From Tubiluchus corallicola (taxonomy: Eukaryota > Priapulida > Priapulimorpha > Priapulimorphida > Tubiluchidae), in assembly GCA_030141605.1 (NCBI GenBank), contig JAQGDQ010000550.1:62001-126000 (forward strand): a DNA stretch of 64,000 bases, in the 5' to 3' direction. The notes under the pieces are model-generated. The model searched no databases, had not been told where the DNA came from, and saw only the letters and a program-made list of their open reading frames with translations. Numbering within the stretch: position 1 is the first letter of the stretch; each line of letters opens with the position of its first letter. Both the position numbers and the translations under genes were made by a program. This document shows, piece by piece, positions 36,601 through 49,800 of this stretch.

Positions 36601-36620
36601 AGGCCACACCTCCTGCGAGC

Positions 36621-36647
36621 GCCAATCATAAGGCGCAGATATAAATA
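36621..36647 (+). promoter_or_regulatory. Putative core promoter of the P450 gene
   Basis: GCCAATCA at 36621-36628 is followed by TATAAATA at 36640-36647, about 157 nt upstream of the P450 start codon. TATA-driven initiation would place the mRNA start near 36675 with a short 5' UTR. The CCAAT motif is closer to the TATA box than usual. Confidence 0.5.
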
Positions 36648-36803
36648 CATACTAATAGATGCTCATGGACTTACATTTATTATTATTATTATACTCCTGT
36701 TCGTCACAATCACGTCATACATAAATTAACCCGGCTGACTTCGCCTATTTAATGGAGGCAGGGACGGGGAAATGTCATTTGATTAAGACGCTCACTTAAA
36801 GAC

Positions 36804-39110
36804 ATGTATGCACTCGCAAACCTTGTGGAGGTCATCTATGACTACTCCTTTTCTCTTTGCCTCCTCTTTCTTATCATCCTGCTCCTAACCTGGAAGAAAG
36901 TTGAGGATACCCTACCACCCGGCCCTTTTGGGCTCCCGTTTTTGGGAGTCATTCCCTGGTTGGGTCGGAAACCACATTTAACATTTACTAAATGGTCGCA
37001 AAAATATGGGCCCCTCTTCAGTGTCCAGCTCGGCTCTGAAAAGGTTTTGGTCCTCAATGACTACGATGTGGTCACTGAAGCACTGGTCAAGCAGGGCAAT
37101 GCTTTCTCCGGACGCCCGCAGCTGTACATTTTTGAACAACTCAATCGAGGACGCGGTAAGTAACATTTCATTAAGATGTTTTTTTATGATGCTAACTCTT
37201 TGATGGGCTATGTCACTAATTTAACTTTCTGAACCACTAGATCGCAGCTTGAACACGATTTACCGACTTCTAGAGGGAAATTAAATCTTATATTAATATG
37301 ATGATACACGTACCAGTTTTCGGTCAATCGAAGTGCACAAATTGCGCTAGTGCGTCATTGAACAGCTTGACGAGACAAACGTCAGTCGAGAACGTAACGA
37401 TTTAGCTAGAATAGACTGCAGTTTGTGTTTATTTTCGCAGTTTATTTCGTCGTTGTTGTTTTTTTGTAATTTTTGTTCATTTGGTTTTTACATGGAAATA
37501 ATATGGACGATTTCGGTTAAAAAACTTGAAGCATATAACGCGAATTCTAAATCACCTGACTTCTAAATTGTAACTACCACTATGTGATTTTATTATTTTT
37601 AGCTTCTTAGTGAGATGACTATAGTTTTGACGTTTGAACTCCTGTAAAAATACTACCTGTATATAATGCACCATTTGCTCTTGTTTTCGAGAAGTAAATC
37701 AGTTTTGTTTGGAAAAACTATATAAGTGTGGAAAACACTTTAATTTCCGCGAATTTGTAAATTGTAATTATAAATTCAGTGTCTTCATTAATAATTAATA
37801 TTCCACCATAAAAGATCTTTATAAAAAGCAACATTTCGATATTCGCATTTGTAGCTATCATCAGACTAAGTTTGAAAAGCTAAATTTCTAAATAATTTTA
37901 CAAATTCGGATTCAGAACGTTTCGCTAATATCCGTTTTGCTGATGCTAATGTGTATTGGCATTACGTGTCTTTGTTATATATCACATTATATATACGTTA
38001 TATATTACACATATTCTGAATAAATGTGCTTTAATAATTTTTATAAATATAAAAAAATATGAAATATTTGCATATCTCTAAAATTATTTAGAATTTAACA
38101 TTCTTTCTTTCACTACGCTGGTTATAAATATAGTGTGTAGCTGAAATTGCATCTTTAATAAAGATTTTTTTATTGCTGAATTTTAACTAAGTATTGTTTT
38201 TGTTATAAAGAACTTGCTGACTTTAATAGAATCTCTAAATTTACCATTGAAACTGTGTCTATTATTTATTTAATAAATTAAAAAGTATCAGAAATTACAA
38301 TCAGTAAATCAATTTTGGAAAAATGAAAATTTATTCATGTTCATCCACACCCAGTAAATTATTTTGTGAAACACATCAAAACACGACTGAAAAATGGATG
38401 GTTTAAATTTAAAAGTATACTATTTTTCACATTTGTAAATGTAACTTTTTCTAATGCAAACAGTTTACTCTATTGAAGAAATTGTATGGATGAGCTAAAA
38501 TGTAACTACGTTAGTCAGTATTTTCGACAGCTTGTACGTGGGAGTGCATGTGGCATTAATCATATGGTTAATCAGTCAAGGTCTTGCCTCGCGATGAACT
38601 CCTTGCGCATGCGTAATTGCTCAGTTCTAGTGCACTCCAGCGCATCGCTATTTGCGCCGCCAACAGCAGTTTGCGCTTCCGCTAATCTCGTTTTATAGTT
38701 TTGTTTGTAATAAAATTTGTGCGACAAAAATGCTGTGCGTTTGCTTGAATGCTAATTTTTTTTAGAATGCATGAAATTCGTATATATATAATCACCTCCA
38801 TTATCACATGTTCACCGTCACACTATCGTTTCCACCAACACCACACATTCGATGTTCTTCTTTACCGTTATTATTGCCATCTTTGTTATTAACATTGCCA
38901 TCACTTAATTATTGTCATCGTCTGTAATTGCTTATATCTACTTTGTTATCATAGTCACCATTATCTTCCCTGCGATGCAATTGTTATTATCACTATTCTC
39001 ATTATCATCACAGTTACTTTTTCAACATAAAAATCAAAACATATTAATTTTTATCGTCATTATCATTATATCATTATCATTATCATCATCAATCGTTGTC
39101 TTCATCATCA

Positions 39111-39157
<47 letters not shown>

Positions 39158-41486
39158 CCACCACCACCATCATCATCATCATCACCATCATTGCGATCAT
39201 CATCATAATCATCATCATTATCACCATCATACTCATTATCATTGCAACCATCGTCTTCATCTTCACCGTCGTCATCGTCATCATCATCATTATCATCACT
39301 ACAGTCGTCATTATAAAATCATTAATATTCTTATCGCTATCGTCATTATATATGTTTATATTATCGTCTTCATCATTTGTAATCATTACTGAGATTCACA
39401 TTGTAGTCAGTGTAAAAATAATTTTGCCTCTGTCATGATCAACATTATCATCACCACCACTACCAAAACCAAAACTTCACTGTCACGATTTCTGCTGTCA
39501 TCTTCATGGGAACGACCGCTTTCAAAGCTGCTGACAATTATTTAGCGTCTCGTTTGGTTTACAGGACTGTTTGATAGGGAAGGAAAGCCATGGAAGGAGC
39601 AGCGCAAATTTACTCTTACCTGCTTAAGAAATTTCGGCCTTGGTAAGCACAGCCTGGAAAAGAGAACTCAAGAGGAAGCACTAGTCCTTACTGACATATT
39701 GATGAAAAGAGGTGGGTGTCCAATAGAACTGGGACATCATGTCACTGTCGCCATGGCCAACATCATGTGCACCATGGTTTTTGGCACTCGCTTTCAGCAC
39801 AACGATGGAGAGTTCAGTCGCCTCTTCAAACTTTTTGATGAGAGTATCCAGTTAGCAGAGTTTGCAGGAGCGTTAAATTTTCTTCCGGTACTCAGACAGT
39901 TCCCTGGGTTGACAAAGATGAACAAATTGTTAGAGAACAGGAGAAAGGAGATTGAGTTCATCAACAAGAAGATACAGGAACACGCGGCTACTCTGGACGT
40001 CGACAATCCCCGGGATTTCCTGGATGCATTCCTCATTGAAATTCAAAAGCAGAAGGAGCAAGGAAACGATTATACTACATTCACAGGTAAGCCAGGTATT
40101 TAGTCTAAAAAAATCTAAATGCGAAAGTTAAAAATACACAGTCATGTAGGTCTGGTTCTTTCAGATGTTTTCACTGCCATAAGAAGGCACTGTATAAAAA
40201 GGTATATTTTTCAAACTTCAAGTATGCAAAGTTTTGCTTACATCCTCAATACTTTCATCATCATCATAATTATGCCCATTCAAAGCAAAATGAAAGTCAA
40301 ACTTTCTATGGAAACCTTTGCAATTTTACAGCCTTCTCTTCTAGCGAATTAATAAACTTTCCCTTTTTCAGTGGAAGAGTTGCGCATTGCTACAATGATC
40401 CTGTTCATGGCGTCCACGGAGACAACTGCAACCACAATGCGGTGGGGCATCCTCTACCTCGTAGCTAATCCAAAAGTCCAGGAACGAATTAAGGCAGAAA
40501 TCGACGACGTCATCGGTGAAGATCGGCTTCCCTGTCTGGAAGATCGTTCCCAGATGCCCTACACGGCTGCGGCAATCATGGAAATTCAACGTTGTGGCAA
40601 CGTCATGCCTCTATCTCCCATGCACGCCACCCGCTGGGCGGTCAACTTACGTGGGTACAGAATTCCGGCTAGGACATCTGTCATGGTCAATCTGTGGGCC
40701 CTCCACAAAGATTCCTCCTATTGGAAGGACCCCGAAACATTTGATCCAGAACGATTCATTGACTCATCGGGCAATGCTTTTAAACCGGAGAGTTTCATGC
40801 CTTTTGGGGCGGGTAAGTTGTTGGATTTTAGTTTTTCAGTAAAGGCGACTAAACCGATGCTAACGCAGTTTAATTCGCATATTGTATTGATGTTTAAATA
40901 AATCTTTTGGGAATAAAGACTATTAAGTTTAATAAGTTAAATGAAATAGGTTTTATAAAGACAATGTAAAGCAAAATTGTGAAAACATTTTTGCGACATA
41001 GTCTTAAAACTAACGCGAATTGTACGTAGCAAAGTTATAACTTTCGTTGTGTAAAGATTTACATGTTTTTGTCTCGTTGAAACTAGTTGAGTCGTTTTGA
41101 TTTAGCCGTTAACGTTAAGCTTTACATTTTCTAATCCTCTTGCATGTTCCATTTTTCCAGGTCCACGTATCTGCTTGGGTGACAGTCTTGCTCGAAACAA
41201 TTTGTTCTTGCTCCTGACGGCACTGCTGCAGAAGTTCACATTCAAGTTTCACGGTGAAATCACTAATCGTGAAGCCCTAGAAATCCAGGAGCTACGACAC
41301 AAACTTTCCATGCAAGAGAACGGCCGCTGTTGCAGAACTCAGCATGTAGATGGCAGCACAGCACCGGCGAACGATGAAAAAGCTCAAGCCGCTGTATTGA
41401 AGGAATTTATTGAAAAGCGTATACCTGGCATTACTAGTAAACCAAAGCCGTACGTTGTCTGCGCTATTCCCAAAAACGATAGCTAG
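36804..41486 (+). CDS. Cytochrome P450, CYP2-clan, microsomal
   Basis: Four exons (36804-37155, 39565-40086, 40372-40812, 41161-41486) join in frame to 546 residues; all three introns are phase 1. A TGA in frame at 36780 supports the start. Residues about 13-30 form the membrane anchor, followed by the hinge PPGPFGLPFLG. Then come GLFDREGKPWKEQRKF (C-helix Trp/Arg), the I-helix ASTETT (305-310), the K-helix ExxR E362-IQ-R365, PERF (417-420) and the heme loop FGAGPRICLG with Cys443 as iron ligand. All hallmark residues are present, so the enzyme should be active: NADPH- and O2-dependent monooxygenation at the endoplasmic reticulum. The substrate cannot be told from sequence. The protein is about 50 residues longer than usual because of a polar insert (residues ~480-525) before the normal end KPKPYVVCAIPK. 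Confidence 0.95.
37156..39564 (+). other. P450 intron 1 with (ATC)n tract
   Basis: A 2.4-kb intron (GTAAGT...TTACAG). It holds a long ATC/TCA triplet region at about 38990-39390, with the purest part at 39106-39180, and a CTGATGA...GAAA motif on the minus strand at 37834-37864. The poly-Ser, poly-His and poly-Met frames over the triplet tract are not coding. Confidence 0.85.
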
Positions 41487-41857
41487 AAATTAGCTTGGGT
41501 GCAAACAAGGCATACTATTTTGCCGCTCTCTTATGATATTAATTATTTTGCTCAATGAATATTTCAAATCATAGTGTTTAGTAAGTTGTTTAGTTATACA
41601 CATGAATTTATATAACTTGTATACTCTTATAAACTTCAAAATTTAAGCTAAATTTTAAACACTAAATTATGCTATAATGTATCAAAAACGAAAAATTGTA
41701 CTTTGCACTTATCGTCTGAAAATTCGTTAGAGCCCTAATAGCTTCCCTACGACTTTTTATTCGAACATTTAAGTGTATTATATATATTATAGCGTGATGT
41801 GATAAAAATGCAGCAGATCTGTACAAAAAAGTAGGGTTCTGTAAGCTCACTTAACTC

Positions 41858-41863
41858 AATAAA
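41858..41863 (+). terminator. Polyadenylation signal AATAAA, P450 gene
   Basis: AATAAA about 370 nt after the P450 stop, preceded by AACTC; the first canonical signal downstream. Confidence 0.55.
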
Positions 41864-43123
41864 GTATTTATCATAGCTTTGTCTATTTTGCTGTGTAAGT
41901 CTAGTTTTGTAAGGCAGCAGTTTCTTACACATGCTACGTGTAAGTTGTGCTAAACTAACTGGATTACTTCTATATACAATTATACTTGACTTAAAAATAT
42001 CTATTAAAATACAGTGTATTATCTGTATAAGAAATGTCGTTGTCAATTTGTGATGAATTTGATTACAGTAGTTATATATTATAGCCTATAGTAAATAAAT
42101 ATATATATAAATTTAATATGTAGCCTACAAACTTTTTACTACCCTACTGACACTTTGCGGAATAAAGGGTTAAAGAGGCAAAAATAATAAAAAGGCGGTT
42201 TTTAATGTTATTTTTGCCCACCTCAAATCAGCTGCTATTGAAAGAATTGGTTCGTCTTTGGCTTTATATTTGTCTAGCAAAATGATATTAGTCCCAAAAC
42301 ACATCGCTGAGACGGAAAAGCTCATTAAAGACTTTAACTTGAAACAAAGGAAAAATAATATCAAAGTTAATTACTATCACCAGGCTTTAAAGTGTCACAC
42401 CAATGCACCAGGTATAACTACTAATCGAAGAACAATAAAACAGAAAAAAATTTCATTTTGTGAAATCAGACATTTACTGATACATAATTAGAAATTTAAC
42501 AAATTTATCGTCTAAAAATATTTAGGCAGTTTAAGTAACGGATTTATTTAAAAGACAACGTTTCGGTTCTCAACCAACAAATCTGTAATTAACATTAAAT
42601 TCACATTAATTTTTTCTGTGAATATTTAAATTTTTCTTCAGTATAAAAACATAAACTATATTTTTTAAATTATACAATTAGTTGTAATCTGGAATTCATT
42701 AAAATTTTATAGAGCATTTATCACCAGTGAATTTTACTGTAAATTCTTTATGTGTACTGAATTGCAATAATTACTAATCTTTATGATTAATTTGTAAGCC
42801 AGCCAAATCTTAAAATGACTTAAATTCAAACTAAATGTTATACATAAGTTCTATGAATTATTAGATAATGTGAACTTTTACACTCCATGAATCTTTGTAA
42901 TCACTGGAATAAGTAACACATGTTACATGAAATAATTTATTCAAAGCACAAGAAAACCCTTTACTTACATAAAGTTAAAAAAATTCGTCTTGAAATTTTG
43001 TATCACCTAATAATACTGCCTTATTGCACAAAGAACTTGTATTAGCAGCAACGTTCTATAAAGTTTCAAAATTTAAACTTCCCAAATGCATTTTGGGCGC
43101 AGCTGTTTTGACGGCAAGTTTTT

Positions 43124-43206
<83 letters not shown>

Positions 43207-44280
43207 AAGAAAGAAGTTTTCAAAAATAGTAATCTGGGCGAGGGCACGTGAATTGAGAATATGACACAATAGCGAACCTTTCTCTATACAGACCGGAAAA
43301 CGAATGTCTGCAATATTTGAACTTACTTAATTAAGTAATCGTCAGTTGGGCCTTGCACATCGGGAGAATAGAACTGTTTTTAAGCCGAATAGTAACTGAA
43401 AGTGATTTTTCGCGATTAAGCCTTCATATTGTAGGCTACTGCCATCCCACATAGCTTCTTCGTGAATCCAGAAACCGGGTTAATGCATTTGCTAGATCTA
43501 GATTCTAGCTCTAGAGTCTGTAAGATCTAGAGTCTGCCTGTCTGTCTTCCGTCAGATGTAAGCTCGATAGGCCACATCAAAGTCGTCAATTGACCATGAC
43601 GTATAATGCCACGAGTTGTTGTTTCCGATCGAAGCTCATGGAAATAGACTTAACAGAGAGCGTTGTATTAGCCCGTAATGCAGCCTAAGTTCCCTAACCA
43701 GGGAGAGGTGCTGCCATGTTACATTGCACTGTAGAGGTCTTCATTAACAACTCCCTAACCTATAACCAAGGCGGGTTTGAAAAAAACAATGGCCTTAATT
43801 TTCAGACATAAATTCATAAAAAAATCAAACCACTTAGGCATACGCATTTTTAGATGTCTGCAGGAACAAAAACTGCACGTCATTTGTTAACGTGCATGCG
43901 TGTAAATGAGAAAAATTAATAAAGCTTCTGATTAGCCCCTGAACTGCCACAGTGCGCTACGTACTAGACTTGAGTTTCAAGAGCTAGACTTTTTTATATA
44001 CTCATTTTATCTACAATATTATTAGACCATACATAAGGACGAGGTACTCGTACATCTACCAAAATAAAAATAACTTGCTCGTAATGGTCTTCTCAAAACA
44101 TGCTGCATTGACTGCTGGGATAATGATTCGGCCTGCTTGCAGGGTACAACGTTATCAGTTGTAACTGCAGTCTGCTCCTCTAGTAGTAGCTCTCTAGGCC
44201 AAGAAAAAAACATTCATTCATGATTGAATGACTCATCTGCTCAAATTTCATTTGCGCATGGTAACGAGTGGCGCCCCTAT
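41864..44280. other. Intergenic DNA with (GA)n tract
   Basis: No supported gene. An open frame at 42258-42491 (ALYLSSKMILVPKHIAETEK...) has a protein-like start but no domain I recognise. A (GA)n microsatellite lies at 43126-43202. Confidence 0.55.
43126..43202. repeat. (GA)n microsatellite
   Basis: A pure GA dinucleotide run of about 77 bp. The complementary strand has the same composition as the (CT)n tract at 6723-6847. Confidence 0.97.
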
Positions 44281-44299
44281 CGACTTTTATGGAACTGCA

Positions 44300-44330
44300 T
44301 GACGTCATCGACCGACGCCGATTTACGTCA
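44300..44330. promoter_or_regulatory. Paired CRE motifs
   Basis: TGACGTCA at 44300-44307 is a perfect CREB/ATF palindrome, and TTACGTCA at 44323-44330 is a close variant 23 bp away. The patch is more CpG-rich than its surroundings and lies 2.5 kb upstream of the zinc-finger start codon. That gene's first coding exon begins after an acceptor at 46855, so a noncoding first exon must lie upstream, possibly here. Confidence 0.35.
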
Positions 44331-44339
44331 TCACTCAGT

Positions 44340-46855
44340 ACTGACAACAGAGAGAGCAAACCTGATAATGGTTTTTTGTGTTTTTCACGTAAAATAAATG
44401 GTGAAATGAGTTTTTTATTTGGTTGTTTCTGTTGGGAATACTATCTAGCAGAACAGTGATAACAATTACAGTGGCATATCCTGCTGCTAATGCAAGTATT
44501 TCGTATTATAATGGATGTTTAGAAGTGCTCAATAACTAATGAACCTGCTGTACAGTTTGCATGATGTCATGTTCTGTGTTACCAGTACGCTCTCAGTCGA
44601 TATTTTTGACAACTTTTCAAACACGCAAGCCAGAAGACGCTGCTATACACTCATTGACATCATTACATCGGGCGGCTTTGCGTTTACTTTTTTGTTTAAA
44701 ATGCTTTAACGAGTTTGGATTTGAACTTAATGCTAATGTTTAATAATAACATGAGGGCACTGAAGGGAACGACGGGCTAAAGTAATGAAAATTCATCACG
44801 AAATACTTTTGAAGGTCTACTCATTATAATTTTTTTTCAAAATTTCAGAGACATACAGCTTAGTTATACATGGAAATATCCACAGGGACAAAAAGGTCTT
44901 CAAAAAACTTTATTATTGAGTATTATTTATCCTGTAATGTTTTTCCTGTTTAAAAGTACCTTGAATTGGTTGTTTTGAAATTACCTAGAGGCCAAAATTG
45001 TTAGGCTTATGAACTTGTATTAAAATTTTCAGTTTTATGGATTCAGAAATTTATTTGTCTCCCTTTAAGAAATTACAAAAAATATGTAAAATTTTGTAAG
45101 CAGTAATGCTATTAATAAAATAGACACAGTAGGGCAGAACTGTGTTTTGAATACAAGTGGTGGGGAAATTGATGTTAACTGGAGCTATGTTGTTGTTTTA
45201 TAATTATTTAAATTTATGATGAAAGTCATACATATTCCACTTACCAATAAGATGATGTTATATTGTAGTATTAAATTATTTTGTCTGTCTTTACATATAA
45301 AACTGAGCAATGTTACTAGTTTATACGACTTCAGCAAAAGTTCAATACCCATGTTTCTGTAACTTTTGTTTCTAAAAGATCGTGCAGTTTATTAAATAGC
45401 TGTAGCACAGCATTTTGAATCTATTGCTATAGGTGTATGGTACATTTACACTTTCAGTGGAACACATTGCTTGAAGTACGACTTATATACCTACTAAGTG
45501 CAGATCATTATTTTATGTTTGCGTACAGAACAATGGTCATAATAGTGACTCTTTCATTAAACATTTTTTACTGAGCTGTGCTTAAAATTCATTGACTTGG
45601 TGTCTATAGGCATGTATGGAACATGATACTTAAATCTTTAAGGTGGTTTAAGCTACACAGACTGCTAATTAACACATTACACATACTCATCATATAACAT
45701 AATGTATAATATCATATAATATATAATACACATCAATTAATATAAAAGCCAATATTCTTTACACACTTTATGGACGGTATGCATACGTAATGTGATTTAT
45801 ACGAACAAGTGTTAAGAGAATTCAAAATCTTTGATGTACAGGCCTGTGGTGTACAGTTAAAAAGAGTTTTTGGTTTTATAGTGTTAGCATAATGTATATG
45901 TTAAATAGATTGATGATTTGGGCATTCCAAATGTCTACAAGGTAAACCGGCAAGTTTTGAAAGAACAAGTGTCTGGATAAGTTAGCTAATTATGGATTTG
46001 GCTGCCTTTTTTATGTAAAATCTTTCTACATTATCCTTTGATTTCAAATAAGATTATTTGATTTTTAACAGGTTAATACATGTATAAAATTTCTCAATTT
46101 TTCTTTACTTAAAATTGAAAACATTTTTAAGAATCGTTTATCAAACTATTAATCAAGAAACATTTATTTTAGTTTTTTTGTAGCAGTACATAATTAAAAA
46201 AGTGAAACATTTGTTTTTTTAAATACATTTACACTTCTCATAATGACTCAGTAAATGGTAGGTCTGTAATCTTCTGTCATAGAGTTAAAGGCAGAGAAAT
46301 TTAATCAGGAAACTGGTTTTTATTGTGCAGATATATGGAATTAGTGAAAGGTTTTCATTAAAATGTGTAACAAGAAAATCTGGAACTCTGACTAATTTTA
46401 TTTTTGTACTAGAACTTTTTATACTGAGTAGGTGTTATACAGTTTTACATTGAGAGGAGATAACTTTTGTGTCTTAAACGCGTGATCCAACACAGCTTAT
46501 TGTGCTTACTGCCTTACTATCTAGATATTAATCTGGAGTCTTTGTTTATCAGATAAGACATTTTAAGTAAGTTTTTGTAGATATTTGTGTTTGATAAGTT
46601 CTCCATTATTTATTTTTTTGACTTCATAATAATTGCTCAGAGTCTGATACATTCCTTTGGGACTATTTAGATAACTAACAGTAATGTCTTAGTCTTGATT
46701 CCTGTATAAGTTTGGCAAGTTTTGCACCATACCTTTGCAGAGAGAAATTATCATTGCCTGCCTTACAACTATAATGTACCAAAACAGTATTTATGTTTGT
46801 GTTGTCATCTTCATATTCTGATATAATATTATTTCTGCTTTATTTTTTATTTCAG
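44340..46855 (+). other. Probable 5' UTR intron of the zinc-finger gene
   Basis: TTATTTTTTATTTCAG ends at 46855, a strong acceptor 24 nt before the zinc-finger ATG, implying an upstream noncoding exon that I cannot place. The rest is AT-rich with no other feature. Confidence 0.45.
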
Positions 46856-46879
46856 TGAGCAACAGCCAAAAGAATAGAG

Positions 46880-49800
46880 ATGTCTACAGATGAAAAAGAG
46901 AAAATTTGGCGATGCTATTTTCCCGGATGCTGGTTTAAGACAACCGTTCGAAGCAAATGGGGCCGACATGCCCATATGCATCGAGAAAGTAAAGCAGAGG
47001 ACGGCTCAGATCGAGATGCTGCTGCCACACCTGCAAGTGATCAATCTTCAGACCAAGTGCCCACGCCCGGTGACATGGACCAAGCATCATGGCAAACATT
47101 GCCAGAAGAGTCTCATCTTCAAATTGTTTGTTCTGATTCAGAAGGAGTTGCATCAGAGGCACAGACAAAAGAGAGGAAATTGCCAAATGCTGCAACGCAT
47201 TTGTCGGCTTCTGTGAAGGGCGTTCCAAAAAAATTTCAGCACAGGAAGAAGTCCGAAGAAGCACAGGAAGTAAAAGATGCTGAAAACTGTACAGCCACGT
47301 TTGATCAAACTCATAGTAGAACTGTTACAGGTGATTGCAAAGTACTTGATAAAGATAAGCATGTTAGTAAAATACTTGATACGCATAAAAGTGACAATAG
47401 TACGGTTACTAGGAATCATACAAATACATTGTCGGAGAATCGTGGTAATGGAACTAAACAGACAAAGAGTAAACAAGTCACCAATGTGGAGAATGATGCC
47501 AAATCAATAGAAAAGGCTGTTAGTTTTAGTGTAGACAAAGATATTCCTGTACCAAATTATAATCGCAGTGATAGCTTGCTGAAAGAGATTGACGATACTG
47601 AACAGCAAAAGGAAAGTAAGGACAATAATGTTTCTGATAACTGTACCAATGATAGATTGTCTCCTCAAGTTACAAATGTTGCTGACGAGAGTCTTGCTGC
47701 ATCCGGCGAACCATGTGTCTCACGTGATAGCTCTTCTCCCTCTGGATTTGGTCAGCAAGGAAGGGATTCGCAAACTGAGATACGCTGCTATTACCCCGGT
47801 TGTTTTTTAGTGTTTCACAGTCGAAGTGAATTTGGAAAGCACCGCATTTCGCATCCTAGAAAACAGGATAGTTTTAATGAAGTGAACTTGGAAAGGGCTC
47901 GTTCAGTCGATTCCTTGCTTTCTTACATTCATGGTGCAAAAGAACTCCCGTCTTATGGAATTATTAAAGTTAAAGAAAAGAAAAGTACTAAGCTGATGAT
48001 GTGCATTTACTATCCAAGGTGCAAATATACAACAGTGGATAAGAATGAGCTGATAGCTCACGTGCACAGCCACGAGGGAATTGGAGTATGTAGTGTGGCT
48101 GGCTGTAGCTGGAGTAGTGACAACAACAAAGAGTTTAGTTTGCACAAATTATGCTGTATTTGGAAAGAAATGGGAAAACGAAAATGCTTATTTTCAAGTT
48201 GTTTATTTGAAGCATATGATTCAGAGACATTTTGTAACCATGTTAAGATGGATCACCTGAATAATATGAACGTCATTGTCTGTGTAATCCCCAGATGCAC
48301 GTTCATGGCTTATGATGCTCAAGGTTACCGCATGCATGTGCGTACGACCCATCCTCAAATGTTTCTTTGCATTGACGATACCTGCAGTTTTTTAAGTCCT
48401 TATAGTAATATTGTTGAGCTGCATAAAGACTTTCATCGTTCTGGATTAGTTGATACTCCAATAGCAAATCCCGTCACCATCACCGCATTGTTCAAATGTG
48501 ATTATCCACTGTGTAATTTTACCACTTTGTCTGCCGACGTATATAAAACACACGTGTGCAACCACCGTAACGTACAAGTTTGTGGGTTTAAAGGCTGCAG
48601 CTTTGCTACAACCAGTTCCGAGACAATGCAGTCCCATAGGGTTTCTCACGTTTTCCTTGCCGCTCCTGTGCACTCTTGTAGTATAGAGGGATGCGTGTAT
48701 AAGACAACACATCTGGAGGATTACATCTCACACATGGAAAAGCACAATTCGAAGCAAATGTCTTGTGGCTTTAGCAAGTGCAGTTTCACAAGTAACGACT
48801 GTAAAGTTTTGTTGCGCCACAGACTACAGCACGTTTCACAAGGGGATGTGTTAGAGGCTACAGATGTGCAAGATGCACTTGCTACGGCTGCAGTGCAACA
48901 TCAGCAGAAGTTTGGACATTCCTTTGACTCTTTGTCTAGTAGTGTTCCGGCAACTGCTCGACCGCCTATACAGCGCAGTGATAGTTTATCAGATCCAGAA
49001 ACTTTGCTTGCTATGGCCGTACCATCGAGCTTAAATATAACTGTTACAGCTCCTACTGCTATTTACAGCTGTGCAACTGCAGGTGCAGGAAAACAGACAC
49101 ATTTTTCTATAGATGAACTGTCTAGGAACCAAAGACATCTCACGAAACAGTTAAGCATTGACGAAGACAATGTACAATCACCTCAAGAAAATTCAGTTTC
49201 TGATGTGGCTGATTTCAACAATAGAACATGTATAGAACAAAATCCTTTTTCTGCTGCACAAAGCATTCAGTTAGAATCAAAAAAGAAATTGGATAAGCAG
49301 GTTGGCTTATTTGACAGTAAAGAAATTACAGTTGGAAACCAAGTAAATGTGAAAAAAGAACATTTGCTGCAGGAAGAGTTACAAAAACAAAATATTCCAA
49401 AAACTATATCATCTACATTGAGCGATGAAATGGCTGGTAAAGTAATTGATAGCAGTATTCCTTCCGATCTGTACTCCGGTATTCCCTCTTACGAGAGCCA
49501 TTATGTTTGTGTTTATCGCAATTGTCGCTTTGCATCGCCTGTTGCGGATGGCGTAGACAGCATGTTACAGCATTTTAGTATTCATATGTTTAATTCAGGC
49601 GTGTGTCGTAACACCAGCAGTGGATTTCGCTTGTATAAATGCTGGTACCACGACTGCATGTTTGTGACATCACGTTTGAGTGAGATGGATGTGCATTTGA
49701 AAGAACACTTACTAGCTGCCCCAGTTCTTAGAGTCGCTGCTAAGAGACCGGCAGAGAACACATCACCTGCCGTTCCAACGGAAGTGAAGAAGAAAAAACT

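Noticed and set aside
39096-39392. Histidine-, serine- and methionine-rich open frames
   Set aside because: Translations of the ATC triplet tract inside P450 intron 1.
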